Shown here: positions 16,264-30,500 of the stretch, piece by piece
Layout: each line of letters begins with the position of its first letter
How positions within the stretch are numbered: position 1 is the stretch's first letter
Origin: Baylisascaris procyonis
Taxonomy: Eukaryota; Nematoda; Chromadorea; Rhabditida; Ascarididae
Length of the DNA stretch: 64,000 nt
Direction of reading: 5' to 3'
NCBI GenBank assembly: GCA_037389465.1
Contig: JAZARR010000172.1
Location: 4,503,501-4,567,500 of the forward strand
The notes under the pieces: generated by a model
The model's database searches: none
What the model was told of the DNA's origin: nothing
The model's input: the letters and a program-made list of their open reading frames with translations, nothing else
Made by a program: the position numbers and the translations under genes

Positions 16264-19200
16264 ATAGGCCATATGATGTCATCGATGGATTCGTGCCAAA
16301 AAATCGCAAAAATACTGTTATCGGAAATTGCAAAAAAATATTGCAAAATATTACAAACAAAAATTGCAAAAACAAATATTAAGAATATTGTTGCTTTCGT
16401 GTTTGTCTTCTCTTCTAATCGAATATCTTCTAATACAGTAATGAGTCTTGTGAAGTGAAATGGATCGAAGTTTTTTTTTTTTATTTCAATGGAAACAATT
16501 TCTATAGTTAGTGCTCGATATTCATATCCATTTGATTCGGTAGCTAATAGGTTTTTACAAGGCTTTTTTTTTTGCCAAAACGTTTTATTTGTCGAGTCCC
16601 TTCTTTGATGAAAAAATTTTTTAGAAGTTTTTTAAAAATTAAATTTTTTTTCAGATTATATTTCAAAACGAAATTTTCATTTAGCTGATTCATATATTTC
16701 ATTTCCTTTTCTTTGTTGTTTCATTTTTCTTAAAATTAAACTCTTATTTTCCGTTTCAGAAAATAATGAAATTGTTATCCTTCAACATCATCGTCCAATA
16801 TTTCGTGAAATGTTTTTTTTTGTTTTATTTATTTTTTATTTTTTCATATTTTCGGCATTCGAAAAAATGCGAAAAATTTCTAAGAATTTTTATTCCTCTG
16901 AGAATTTTCGATTTTCATTTTTTTTTGAAAAATTTTTCTAGGAATAATTTTTATTTTCATTTTTTTTTTTTGCTGTTCTTCATGAATTTTTGTGTAGAAA
17001 ATTTGTGAACATTTCGGCATCTTTCATATGAGATAAACATAAATAATTTATAACTAGTAAATAAAAGTTTTTTCTTGAAAAATATTTTCTACCTTATCAA
17101 GTCTATGAATTTTGAGCACTAAATTTATTGATTTCGATGTGATGATCACCTATTACCGTTGAAAACTTCACGAGTTACTCATTTTTATGAGCGGTCGGTA
17201 TTATGGACGTCTTTGCTACAGTATGTTTTTTCCCCTTTAATCCTGAAAATTTTCGTCCTGAGAGAATTTCTTCAGGTAGGATTGGCAAACATTGTCATAG
17301 TATTAGTTGGAAGCAAGGATTACTTTCGAAATGAATATTTTTAAATGATGATACCTATGGCATTTAATTTTTTTTTTTTTTTTACTAAGGCATCATTACA
17401 GGGGAGGGAGGAAGGGGCTAGGAGAGCTATTTTATCCTCTGTTATCGATTGAGTTTCTGTATAATGGAGGGGTGGCTCTATTTAGTGAATTAATTTTAAT
17501 TTTTTTTTTCATTTTTTGAAAGATCTTTTAGCAGTGAGAAAGCGAGCAGGGAAGATTGCATAAATATTGAATAAAATGTTTGATGATCTAAAGAAGTTAT
17601 TCAAAACAAGGTTAAGAAATCATTATTTTCTTAAATAACCGAGGAAATAGGAGTTTGGGGTTGTATTTAGGAATTTTAGATCTGTTTATAAAGTACCATC
17701 ATAGCACCTTATCAAAGAAGCTAGTGTTTATGATTGCTTGGGGGCGAGGGGGGGGGGGATTAAGGGTCTATTCGTCAGTTATTATTCAGCTTAATTGACT
17801 GCTGTATGGGCAAAGAACTTGAAAACCAAAAAAAAAAGAAATTGCAGATGATAAGACGGATAGATTCATTGAAATAATAATTCTACGAGGATTCTGAGGA
17901 TATGAGGAAAATTATAAAGATTAAGCTATTAGTTAAAATATGTGATAGTACACCTTTACAATTCCCGAAACCTATTTGATTTCGATATTTAATTTTGAAG
18001 TTTTATAATAATTAAGTTTTTCTGACATAATTTGCATCTATTCTGTAGATTTTCATTCTTCTGCTGGAATATTTTTTGAAAAGAATTATTAATATTTAAG
18101 GAACGCAAACTATAAGAAAAAATAGGATTTTTATGAAAAGTCTGGCCGAAAAAATTCATAAAAATGGAAATTTTTATCAAAAAGGATCAGGCCGGAAAAA
18201 TTCATATTAAAGGTCTAAAAAACTATCGAAATCATGTATTGAAATTTTATTTGTTTTTGTTTCGATTTGGTTTTATGGTTCAAAAAGTAATTATAGAATA
18301 GCGATGGGTAAAGTAGTGTAAAAAAAGTATTGATGCCTTCTTTGCCTTGCCAATCGTATCGTCCATCGTTTTCTTCTTCAAGCGAAAAATAAAGATATTT
18401 GCTTCCAACTTATCTATGATTGTTGTTTGTTCTTTTTTTTTGTTGGCATTCTTGAATTGCATTTTTATCAGATTTATATAAAAAAACAAAGGCATATTAT
18501 TGAAAAATATTTGGAATTGTAGGAGTGAATTCGTCATATATTCGTGAATATGATTTACGATTAGTTAGAGTGTGAAAGAGATAAAAATTTTTTCCGTTCT
18601 GAATATGTAAATTTTTTTTCTTTTTTAATATTTTTCGCATTTCAACGTTTTTCAAGTGGGGGACTTTTTTCTTTTTGAAAAATATTTCTGATTATTTTAT
18701 ATTTTTTCACTCTTTGAATTGTTTAAAGAATTTTTAGTTTTATGAGTGTTTATAAATTTATTTATTTTCTTACGTTGAGGAATTTTTTCGAGAAGTGCGA
18801 TGAAATCCTTTTTTGCGTATTTAATTAACCAAATTTTTAGATGATTTTTCGAATTTTTCAGGCATTTCGATTATTTAGTCAAATGATCTTTTGCTTAGAG
18901 AATCACCTTGATCAGTTTTTTTGAAGTTTTTTTTTGAAGGTGTGGTGACGGAGTGACTTTTCAAATTTGCCGGAGAAATTTTTTGAAAAATTTTTGGATT
19001 CGGAAAATTCGAAAAAAAATTTTCAGGCTTTGAAATAATTTTACATGGCTATTATCAGTATATATTTCTTCAGCTTTCCAAGTTAGCAGTAAAGCGAAAC
19101 TTTATGTTGTACTATGATGATTGCCTAGAATTGGTGAAGTGGTTTTTTTTTCGATGGTTGCATGAGAAACCTAAAGTTGAATTTTATTTCTCAGAAAATG

Positions 19201-19540
19201 AAAGTGTATTTGAAAACGAAAGCGGTAGAACTTGTTTCGTCATTTTTTCTTTTTGTTGATTGTTACAAAATATGTTGGCACAAATTTCGCTTTTTTTGTA
19301 ATTTTGTAACATTTTGTAATTTTTCTTTTGTAATATTACAAAATATTCCAATTACAATAATTTTCGCCATTTTCTTTCACTATTGAGAAAATTTCAGTGT
19401 AAATTTTTTTTTTCCGAAATTCTTGTTTTTTCTTTTCAGCAGACTAACTATTTATTTGTTTTTTTTTTTTTGTGTAAATGGTTTAGACTCTAAGAATAAG
19501 GAGCGTGTAAATCATATTCACGAGAATTGATATCTTCCTT
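16264..19540. other. T-rich DNA without a supported gene
   Basis: Long T-tracts, A/T palindromes such as tttgtaatattacaaa near 19328-19343, and occasional G-runs. Nothing here has paired splice signals and an open frame that I trust. Confidence 0.4.
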
Positions 19541-19786
19541 GTTTGTTTAGTGGCAAAAATATTGGATATGCCTTTGTTTCCGTTATTATTTGTTTTCTTT
19601 TTCTTTTTTCTTTTTTTTTTCGCAGGTAAGTTTTTTCTTTCATTCTTGAAAAGAAAAGAAAGAAATAAAACAGAGAATTGTAAAATATTTCTGGTTTTTT
19701 TTCTCATTTCATTAGGAATTTTACAAGTTTTTTTTTTTTTTGCAATTTTTAAATCACATTTGATAAAATGCACACGTGTTTTAGAG

Positions 19787-19891
19787 AAACGTCCTTGTAC
19801 AGGAGCAACAACTAAGGTATGCATTCGATGTTTGAACGGTGAAAGTGCACATATAACACACATCCTTACTGAGGTACCATCTGCATTCTGA
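19787..19891 (+). other. Candidate terminal exon, Cys-containing
   Basis: A gtgttttag acceptor leads into a frame reading KRPCTGATTKVCIRCLNGES and ending THILTEVPSAF-stop. It also has an internal ACTAAG|gtatgc donor. The - strand is open here too. A possible + exon follows at about 20206-20290 after ttgcag (VYYYANFIFYITLFIEPSV, then gtgagt). The family is unknown. Confidence 0.25.
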
Positions 19892-20954
19892 GATACGTTC
19901 AACAGGTATTTTCAATTTTTTATTTATTTATTTTTGTTTATTTCTTTTTTTCTCTTTTGGTGACCTCTTTATGATGAATTGCTATCAGTTTTTTTTTTTT
20001 TTGATTTTTTGTAATGATAAACTGCAATTAGATTTCACGATAAAAGCTGTTAAGATTTGTTAAGGAATTTGCATGTTTTCCTAAGTTTTGAGATTAATTT
20101 GTTTATTTTATATTTATATTTTTGTTTTCACTATTTCTGAACAAAAAATATTCCTTTCTTCTTCATGAATTTTTTGTTTGAATGGAATTTTCGTATTCTT
20201 TGCAGTGTATATTATTATGCCAACTTTATTTTCTACATTACTCTCTTTATCGAGCCAAGTGTACAACATTCTGTCATTATTATTCTTGTGAGTTTTTTTG
20301 AGGTTTTTTTTATTTGAGTATAATTTTGGTAATTTTTTATATTTATTTGTTTAGTTGGGAAACTCATAGATTTATTGCATATTTAAGAAAGTTTTGGAAT
20401 AATTTTTAGTTAACTTACCGAAAAGATTATGTTAGAAGACAAGAAGATAGAGATGAGAGAAAGGTAGAAGGTAGAAAATCATATTTAAATATGATTTTTT
20501 TTTAAATATTTATATCTGGAGATGATATTATTTTTGCATTATTTGAGCATTTTTATGGGAATAAAAGATACCAATGGCAAGTAATTTATTGAGTAGCAAT
20601 GAAACAAGACCATTGTGAAATTGAATTAACCCTCAGTAAATATTGTAAGTTTTTAAGTTTCTAGTATTATTAATATTTTTTATATAAGTTTATTAAATTA
20701 TATAATGTGTGAATTAATCTTGCAGCCATGATTTTCGGCAATTGGTTTATGACATACGGGGTGATCCATGGAATTGAATAAACCAACGAATTTTTCAATA
20801 CTGAATATATAATCGCCGATATTATGGAGGTCTTATGCAACTCTTTAACTCTATTCTCTGAAGCAATATTTGAATATATATTTGGATTTATATCATAATG
20901 AAATTGTTTTATCTATTCTTTTTTATTCCGATTGAATTACGTCTAAAAAAGCTT

Positions 20955-21008
20955 TTGGTCATTTGGTCAACATTTGGTCAAAAGCTCATCTTGGTCAACT
21001 TATGGTCA
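20955..21008. repeat. Cluster of five TGGTCA hexamers
   Basis: TGGTCA occurs five times on the + strand within about 55 bp (reverse complement TGACCA), with irregular spacing. It resembles nuclear-receptor half-sites (consensus AGGTCA) but could simply be a decayed tandem repeat. Confidence 0.6.
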
Positions 21009-21009
21009 T

Positions 21010-24000
21010 TTACTAATAAGTTGCTGTAAAATATATATCAATGTTTCATATTTTCCTTGTCTCGTAACCTATCATTGGATAGTTGTTTAATTGATTTCAT
21101 GCAATTCCAGTTTATTTCTCTAATTGTTCCATATCAATTTACGTTGATTTTCATATTCCCTTTTTTTTTATTTTTGATAAATGGACGCAACAGTTTTTTT
21201 TATTTTTGGAAAGGTAAATTAATCATTTCTTCTCAGTTTTTTAAATTACCTGTCTGTGTTTTTATCGAGAAAAAGAATGTGGAAAGGTGCACAAGTAAAA
21301 TTACTATATTATGCAGTAGTTTAAAAAAAAAAAAAGATATTTTTTCTTCTCCATCAATAATATAAGTACTGTTAACTTCATGCGAAATATGATAATAGTA
21401 TGTCGTCTTTGTAATATTATACGTATGGAAAAATTGGAATAGGTGTACATTTTTTTTTTGTGATCCTCTATTTGAAATATAGAATCGTTGAGACGACGAT
21501 TGTAAAAATTAACTCTTCATTTTTACCGTAAAAATTTTCATTATTTACTGTAAATCTAACAGAAAATAAACATAATCATTTCTTCTGAATATTGTAAAAA
21601 TTAATTCTTCATTTTCATATATATTTTTTCCATTGTATATTCAGTCGATTTTCGTTTTTTTTCTTTTTTCTTTTTTCTTTTTTTTTTTGATTGAATAGGT
21701 AATTTTGATGGAATTATTATTGAAATTTTTTTGCCAAATAGTTTTTGCTATTTTTTCGAGTATATTTGTTTAAATTATTCAATAAATAGCGATGAAATAT
21801 ATTTGGAAAATCCCTTTCGAATATACTTGAATTTAGAATAGTAGTATTTGATTTATAGATGCAATATATGAATGGAATCGTTTCAAAACGATTTGATCGA
21901 CTGATTGCTGATTGCTTAGCATTGTATAAGTTTCTACTATACATTTAATAGACTGAAATTGCTTGCTTACCTTCGGTGTTGATGTTTCATAGCTGATTAT
22001 AAGTTCAATAAAGTCTGTGTTGATCAGTGAGCCTTTTTATCGTCACGGAGGATTGACTAGAATAGAAGAGAACAAGTGGGAAAGCACGCCCGGGGAGTTG
22101 GCCCAATATGTGCTTTGAAGTTTCAAGTTGAGAACATTATTTCAATTTTTACACATATAGGCATAGAAAGGAAACATATATATGTGATATTGTGTGAGTC
22201 AAAGAAGAGTTACAAGTAGGCGATGAATCGCTAATGAAAAGGATTTGCGGGTATAGATTCGTCGGAGTGATACAATGCAGCTCAATATTTTTGTACTGAT
22301 TATTTTTTATTTACTTGAATTTGATTTTCACTCACATATTAAATTACTATTAGAAATACATTTAAAAATTATTTTTATCAAGTATTTTTTAGCATTTTAT
22401 AATCTCAATAAATGAATAAAGCATAACTCTCGGATATGTAAAGTAGCACTCATAAAATATTGTTTTATATGAGTGAAATTCATTAATCGTATAACAAAAT
22501 AAATGCATTAATTAATGAAAAACGGTAACATTTTAATGAATATATCTAATTTTATCTATTAATAGTGATCGTTCGATTCGAACCGGAAATAGGGAAGAAG
22601 CAAAATTTTATAGGGATTGAAATCAGCTTTTTGCGGTGGTGATAATGGTGGATAATAGTACCATTTACGGATATTACAGTGACCAGAATTGTGGATAATG
22701 GATGATAGAATAGGCAAAGAGATATGGATCACACAATAAAAACATAGAAATTCCAAAATAAGCGTTCTAATGATCGAGTGGAGTTTGCAAAAAGAGACTG
22801 CTTCCCGTAGGAGATCAAGAGATTTTTTGAGATAAAATATATGTGCTCGGTGGATTTATAATGTTGATCTAGTTGATATAGTTCATAAAAGAATTGAATT
22901 GTTTAGTTTCGTATTACTAATCTATTTTTTTAAATGTATCATTGAAATGTTATCACTTCATTCATTATCAGTTTCAAACAATATATTTATACAGGAATAA
23001 AATATAGATGAACTGATAATACAGATAGATATATAAAATATACAATTTTATCAAAGCAATTATCCAAATCAAATATACATAAATGTAATAATATGGCTGA
23101 GATAAAGACGCACACTTCTCACTGATGAGTGATGAGTTCGAAAAGTCAATTCTCATTTCAAAAAAAAAAAAAAAAAATACAGCATCTGATATCATCTATC
23201 ATATATTAAACAATGGATTCATAGAAACATATAACTAAAAAAAAGAGGGATTACAATATGAAAGTATTTATATCCGTGGATAATAGTGGATGATGATTAA
23301 CATAGGAGGGCTAATAAAAGAGAAATGATTGTAGGGCTTGATTGATACCGTTCGTTTCCAATCTCAAATAAATCTTTAATAACCACTTCAAACATTTCAG
23401 GATACCTTTAATTCCTGAAAATCTTATTAGAGACTAGAAAATAATTTATCTACAACTTTAAGATTCGTATAGAATTTCTGACAAAAGCAATTTGACTTCA
23501 AAGAGCTTTTGATATATTTGTTGGAAATAACAATGCATTGATTAGAAAAGTTTGACAATATTCCACACTAGACATTATATTATTATGGATAACCTTTTAT
23601 ATTTCTCGTATTCAAGAGTAATTTCAACAACTTATCCTTGAAGTATCGAAATTGCCCAAGTGATAGCCGCCCTTTTAACACGAGGATCTGAACTTGTACT
23701 TGATGATGCCTGAAATTTTCGAGCAATCTTGACTATGAATTAGAACACCTCTCTGTGAAGTTATTTAAGAGGCTCTCTATATTGTGCCGAATAGTTATAT
23801 AAGAGTGAACTTTAAAAAAAAAAATTATTCGCAAATTATTGCGTTAAATTTATTTTTGATACTCTTTAAATCTCAAAATTATCTTTTAATTTGCATTTTG
23901 AAAATAATATCCGATAAATTTACATCAAAGATCTTTATTTAAGGGGATAGAAAAAATATCTGAAAAAAAGCCAAGAAAATATCTCACAAAAAAAAGGATA

Positions 24001-24285
24001 GCTTCTAATTTCTCCAGAAAAATCTAATGGAATGAATGAATTTTTGAGAATTTGAAAGCGTGAAATCATTCAAATATGCATATTTATTCCTCATAATATG
24101 CTTGTCATAATAAGATCTTCAAAAATAATATCATCTAGTTAAAGAGTTGAAAATTCTTAGACAAAAAATAACAGAAATTCTGGGATTTGAATATTTTTTT
24201 GAAAAAAAAAGTGAATTTCATTTTTCGTTTGCAAACATTGAATTTAATTCAGGGTGAAATTGTAGAAAATTTTTTTTTACCCATT
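21010..24285. other. Intergenic DNA, with skew changing from T-rich to A-rich
   Basis: No complete gene is supported. Two - strand blocks look like terminal exons. One ends at 22559, follows an atcattag acceptor near 22772, and contains NIRKWYYYPPLSPPQKADFN. The other is at about 23580-23711 after an aaaatttcag acceptor; two frames are open, one beginning ASSSTSSDPRVKRAAITWA. Neither links in phase to the gene ending at 24292. Confidence 0.3.
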
Positions 24286-24291
24286 TAGCAT

Positions 24292-25184
24292 CTAATGTTG
24301 TTGGAATTGGGTTTGAATATTACTCGACTGATAGCGTTGTTGAGGCACTTCAAATAAAGGATTGGATATGCCAGAAACTTGGCGTGGATATGATTGTTGA
24401 CCAATATTGACAGCTGGTCCAACAAAATTGGGCATTCCTCTCACCTGCATACCACTATATGCATTATTGATGCTGCTAAGACCACTATTAGCCGTATTCA
24501 TATCCGTATATCCGAATGCAGGTGCAGTATTCGATGTAGTCGATCCGAATTGACCTGTACCAATGAAGCCAACTTTTTGAGTGTCTTGATTTCCGTTCAC
24601 CTGTAAACATCATTCATACTCTCTATCAATAAACTTATAGACGATAAAGCAATAATAGTAGATAATAAGTTTAAAAAAAAGAAGAAAATCACCGAAAATA
24701 AAAGCTGAATTACATCGTCTATTGGTTCCATTGTTTGCATGATATGTTTGTGTCAGAGTTCACCTATATTCATCCCTAACTGATACTAGATCATTTCGAA
24801 GCTTAAGAGTAATGAATTAGGGCGGAAATCATTAGCTTATTCTAGAAATATAATAAATACTTGAAGCGAGAAAAATTTGATGCTGATTTGCTGTTTTTTT
24901 GGCAAAGATCAGCTTATGATAAAATGTTTTCAAAAGTTTTCGAAAATCAATGCATATTTTTGGTAATAGGTTTCTGGAGAGGTCAATGGGAAGGTGAGGG
25001 GATAGCTTTCAAACGGAGGAAATGGTTTTACAAATAGGCAGAACCAGCTCACTAATTACTATGGATATCTGAAGTATCATACGTTTAAGTCTAGGAAACC
25101 TACCTGAGTGTTTGCTGAGTGGAATCCGTTAGGAGAGCTCGCAACGTTGGATATAAAACCATTGGCACCTCCGTTATGGGCAAT

Positions 25185-25216
<32 letters not shown>

Positions 25217-27493
25217 GCTGTTGTTGTTGTTGCTGCTGCTGCTGTTGAGGAAAAAAATCGGTATTTGGATGCATCACAGTCTGAGTTCCTTGATTTCCTT
25301 GTGTAGGCACGAATTTTGGAACTCCACTCTGTATTGATGGAATAACACCAGGTGAGTGCATACCTTGCTCGGGTGTATACATAATTCCACCATTCGGCAT
25401 ATTAATTTGCATACCTTCATAAAAGGATTGTGGAATTTGCATATTTGGATGATGCAATACACCATTTTGGCCGCCATTCTGCGGAGATGCTTGGCCAGTG
25501 TTACTCTCGAACAATGGTTGTGACGCTCCGAGAAAAGCATTATGGAAGTCAGACGCTAAATTGCTCGGTTGTGTTAATGTCTGACCGAATGCTTGACTCG
25601 TAATATTTGATATACGCGCTGAAAAATGCAAGCCACTGTGGCGAAGCGTTAACATGTTGGCGCATTACCCATAATACGGAAGTTCTCTTCCTGTAACTCT
25701 ATCAACATAAAAACTGAGGTATTATTCCATAATTGTGCACCTTTATTTGTTCTAAATAGCGATATCACTATTAGACAATATCGATAAAAAATTGAAACAT
25801 CTGATTGCTGGAATAATTAAGCGCAATTTTTAAAAAAATTTTTTAAAAGTTTTTTTTTTATGTGAAATATTCTATCAACTGGAGTCATCGTAATTGTATT
25901 CTCTTTTCCGTGCTCGTTTTTTGTTCAAAAATTCTATTCGATAATTCAATATTATTTCAAAATATATAAAAACTGATATCATACTGAAATTGATACATCG
26001 AAATTAATAAATTATTAGAAAATTGAAAAATAACATACGTGGAACTTCTTGTACTGAAATCCATTTCGATTCGAAATATTGCTGTCTATCGGATGGATTT
26101 TGTTGAATCGATTGTGTTCGTTGAGTAGATCCCGGTATCGCAATCGTATAGATATTTGTGTTACGATAGTAATTCTCAAAATCACGTTGATTTTGCTCAT
26201 TGCTTAATGATTGTGCAAATCCACGCCATTCAGGTACGAATAAATAAAAACAATTACGACGTAACACATTCAAATAGTTTTCAGCACGTACTTGATCATA
26301 TTCAATCCCATATTCGGGAATGCAGAAATCATAGCATTCCGTACAACGACGATCTAAAAATTTCATCCTATATTTCAATTTCAACGAATATCGATTATCG
26401 TACTTCAATAATTTGGATGCATTCGATACAAATAAACGAATAGGGATCAAAGCAGATAGGGGGTGAATACTGAGATCAAAAAAGATAATATGCTGATTTA
26501 ATTATCTTTGATAAGCTTACTACTTTTATTTGAAACACAAATTTATCAAGCGGGAAAATCGTGTCAATTAAAAGAACATTAGAATGTTAGCAAAGAAATT
26601 CATAAAGGAATAGAGAATTGAAGATAAGTTGTGATCTTTGAATCTATTGATGATACTATCAATGAGCACTAAAAAGTGACCTTTTTGATCAACGGATGTA
26701 TAGTTGAGTTGTACCCATCGTGCGCCATTACATTCAGGTATACCACCTTGAAAAAGTGCTGATGCGTTATTAAAATAAGGAATGGCGATGAAATTCCACA
26801 CTTCTTGCCATCCATGTAGTTGCTCTTTTCTCTAAAAAAATATTATTTGAAAGTTTCAAAGATGACAAACACGAAGAGAGATAACGTAAATTCTTGGTTG
26901 GTGGAAAAAATTTTTGGAAAAATATAATTGATATAATTAAGGTGAAATTTTTGTTGAAAAAAAATTACAATCTATGGCTTTCAATATTATTATCCTTGAA
27001 AAGAATAAAGAGACTTTCTTGATAATGCCAATGAATCGTGATAATAAAGAGATTCCCATATTAGCCATCTGTTTTACATAAATTTCAAAGTTGGTACTTC
27101 ATTTAAAGGTGCTTTGTTTGATTGATAAAATCATCACAGATATATAGCTGAATGACTTCACCTCTAATTCATTGCCTACTCTTTACTACTTAGAGCATCG
27201 AGTTGAGTTGAGTGATTATTAATTGTTGAGATAAAGATTCAACTCATAACCGTACTAGATGTTATTACTGCTTGAACATTCTATAGCAAACGAATTATGC
27301 ATAAACAAACCCCAAGAGTGTTATGTGCGGATGTTTTGAGTGCATCTATGCTTGGCATAGACGTTGAATTGAGATCCATTAGAAAACATACAAGATTCTT
27401 CCCATTGTTTCTTAATGTTGAATCGATTATCGCTACTTTATGCTGAAATCAAACTCTTATCTGTAGTAAATACCTCACTATATAAATATATAA

Positions 27494-27543
<50 letters not shown>

Positions 27544-30500
27544 CTTGTTATTTCAAAATTTTCCTTCGCCCTTATTATTTATATTTTCAGGCCTTTCGAA
27601 ATATTCACCGCACTATTATAAATCAGAACAAGAAAATTAATAAATATCGTCAATAAAAAATAGATAAAAGAATGACGTTGCATTTATTGAAATTGAACAT
27701 CAAAAACGAACCGTTTTAAAGTCATAGATGGATGTGAAATCGGCCTTAAATGGTAAATTACCATCGAGATAGAAAACAGCCTCGTCGTTAGGGTTAATAT
27801 TTAGTGAGAGTTTACTTGGACTTTGTTGCCCCATTCGGAGTGAGAATGGCGCAAGCCATAAAAATTCATATGTTCTCTAAAATTTACATGTTTAAGATAT
27901 TTAAAAATAAATATACACGGGACACCTCCACAATAAATTTCTATATTTGTCTGTGTTGTTGTTTTCTCGGCAACGGTTAGGCCTACGGAGCTACCGCTCA
28001 GTTCCTTCAACACAGCTTCAAAAACTCTATTAAACGATATATAGCTTACTATATTTCGAGAGAAAACTTGAAAACCGAATCGACCGGCCAGAATTCCTAA
28101 AATCTCGATTTTTGCAACTTTGGGGGTTCTGGTTCTCGGCCGTTGCTTCATTTTATAATATACGGTCTTTTGATTTGTCATCAGCTCAACGAGACCTCTC
28201 AAACGGTGTACGGATTACAACCCTAGGACAAATAGGAGCCGAGAAAAAGTTCCCAAAAATTGCATTTTTTCGATCGTAAGGGGGTAACACAGGGAAAATT
28301 TCAAAAAATACTTTTTGTCTCCAATTCCGATGAGTTAGGTATGAAATGATAGAACTCGATGAGCCAATTACGAATATATGCACGTTCTTTACGTTCTTTG
28401 TATTTTCCGGGGAATTTCGGATGCTAAATATTTATGCACTAAAGCAGTTCGTAATTAAGAGAGAGGCAGAGACTGGCTTAAGTATGTCACTCGCACTGAG
28501 AGCTCAGTATGCAAGCGTCCAGGTGGTCGGGTGCTTAGTGCAGGCTATAGTGGACCAGTGCCAGTCGGGTGGTCACTATTGCAATTTTTATTAAATTTCA
28601 TTTTTTCAAGATTTTCGCCCAACTGAATGCCTAGGTCATTGATGTACGCGACTGTGTTGTATATTATTTCGCAAGCTGTCTTTGCCAGCGCTGAAGGCGC
28701 CAGCCTGTTCTATAGTACCTCACCTATCCGGACGAATTTTGATCCGGTTTTCTGCTAAACTTCGCATATACGATGAGGAAAAGTGTTATTCGATGTTGTT
28801 TTACATGGAGCTCCAGCTAGTCTTTAATAAGACCTTCATACATTCCGGTAGAGAATACGGAAAATTTTAAAGTATTATTTTAGAATATAGCCAAACATTA
28901 AAACAAACTCAAAATTATCGAATAGGAAAGGATATTAAAAAAAAAAAAAACTCTGAAATTTGTATAACGACAATAGGTAACAAACCGTTTGCCATAGTGT
29001 TTGTGTGAGAACAATCGCCGTTATAACAGCAACAGCAATAGCAAATGCGAGCAATATAAGAATTATCTTGGTGCATGGTTTCCTACAATATCGCCGTAAT
29101 TCTTCCATTCTATTGCGTTTTCCACGTGTTTCTTCATCATCGGCCACCGATTCATTCAGTTTACACAATGATCCTTTTGGCTGAAAGTTTGTGGAATTAA
29201 AATATGAGAAGGGATTTTTGTTGGTTAAAAAATGGAGGGTAGATGAATAAATGCTGGGTATACATCAAGATCACCTTTGATGCATTACCTTGAAAAAAGC
29301 CCTGAAATTTAAAATTTCTGAGAAATTTACTGGAAGGAGTTTTATTTAGGTAAAGAGGATGATTTAAGAAAAAATTATATAACGTTCAAATATGCAAATA
29401 AGCAAAAAATAGAGGAAGAGAATGCAATATGTGTCTATATTTTATATCTTACAACGTAGAGACGTTTTATTAGACGAAAGGAATATTTTGTTTTATCTCT
29501 AAAAGCCTATTAGATGATCTAAATAAATGCATAAATGAAGATCATATATCCAGTAAAGTAATTAATATTATTTACATATTATTTTATAAATGAGAGGTAT
29601 CCAAAAAAAAGTAATTAATATCACATTTGTTTCATTGATTATTTATTTCAATCGTCAAAACAATTCGTGTTCATCATTTCCGCTTAGTCATTTCAAAGAA
29701 TTTTGAGCATGCCCTTGATTAAGAGTAATTCATCAATTAATTGTCAGTCGATTATCGGCTTAGTTGTATAGAAAATTCCTCGATGGAACTTGATCGTCAA
29801 TACTCATAGCTGGTTTCTTTTTCTTTCTTTTTTTTTCTTGGTGCAAGTGTTTGTTATAAACAACATTCGATGTGAGAAAAGAAATAGAAAAACAAAAAAT
29901 CGTTTCTTAATTGATTAAATTCAAATTTTTCATTTATTCTAACTGCCTTAATCGTATAAATAAAATATCATTGATAATTGAATTCCTTTGAATTTTTTTT
30001 ATGATTCGCTCATTAAAAAATATTTTCAAATGCAAAAAAAAATTGGAGAAATTATATAGTTAGTAGAACAATTGACGTATCACTATTATCTATCATAATA
30101 TAAGAATTGTACATAATTTTTAGTGATACATATATTATTTATTTACGAATTCTTCATACTTTTCACACAATTCATATTATGCTTGTATTTTATAATCTTT
30201 AGTATGATCTTTTTTTATACGCTTATATCTATGTACGCTTTCACTCAACGAAACGAAAATACCAGCCATTAAACGATATTCGGAGAAGTGTTTATTGTAA
30301 AGGTGCGTATCGCCAATATGTTCTTGGTTGGTATTAACAAAGCCGATTCTCGTACAGCAACAACAATTTGAATATTCATTGTTTGTCTACCTTCTTTTAG
30401 TGAGGGGGAGAGGGAGCGCAATATTCGATGATAGAGCAAAGACATGCATCTTCTTCGACAAACAAATATAAAGCAATTGTTATTTGATGTTTAGCTAATG

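Noticed and set aside
19483..19902. 139-codon - strand frame
   Set aside because: Most of it is the reverse of T-tracts (poly-Lys), and it overlaps a + block with better splice signals; the length is near that expected by chance.
22570..22590. Possible tRNA T-loop (ttcgaacc)
   Set aside because: No matching acceptor stem, D-arm or anticodon arm could be folded around it by eye.
28935..28985. Read-through extension of the membrane-helix exon
   Set aside because: The frame continues past the donor, but a gtttgt donor at 28985 and the in-phase exon at 27876 explain the gene better.
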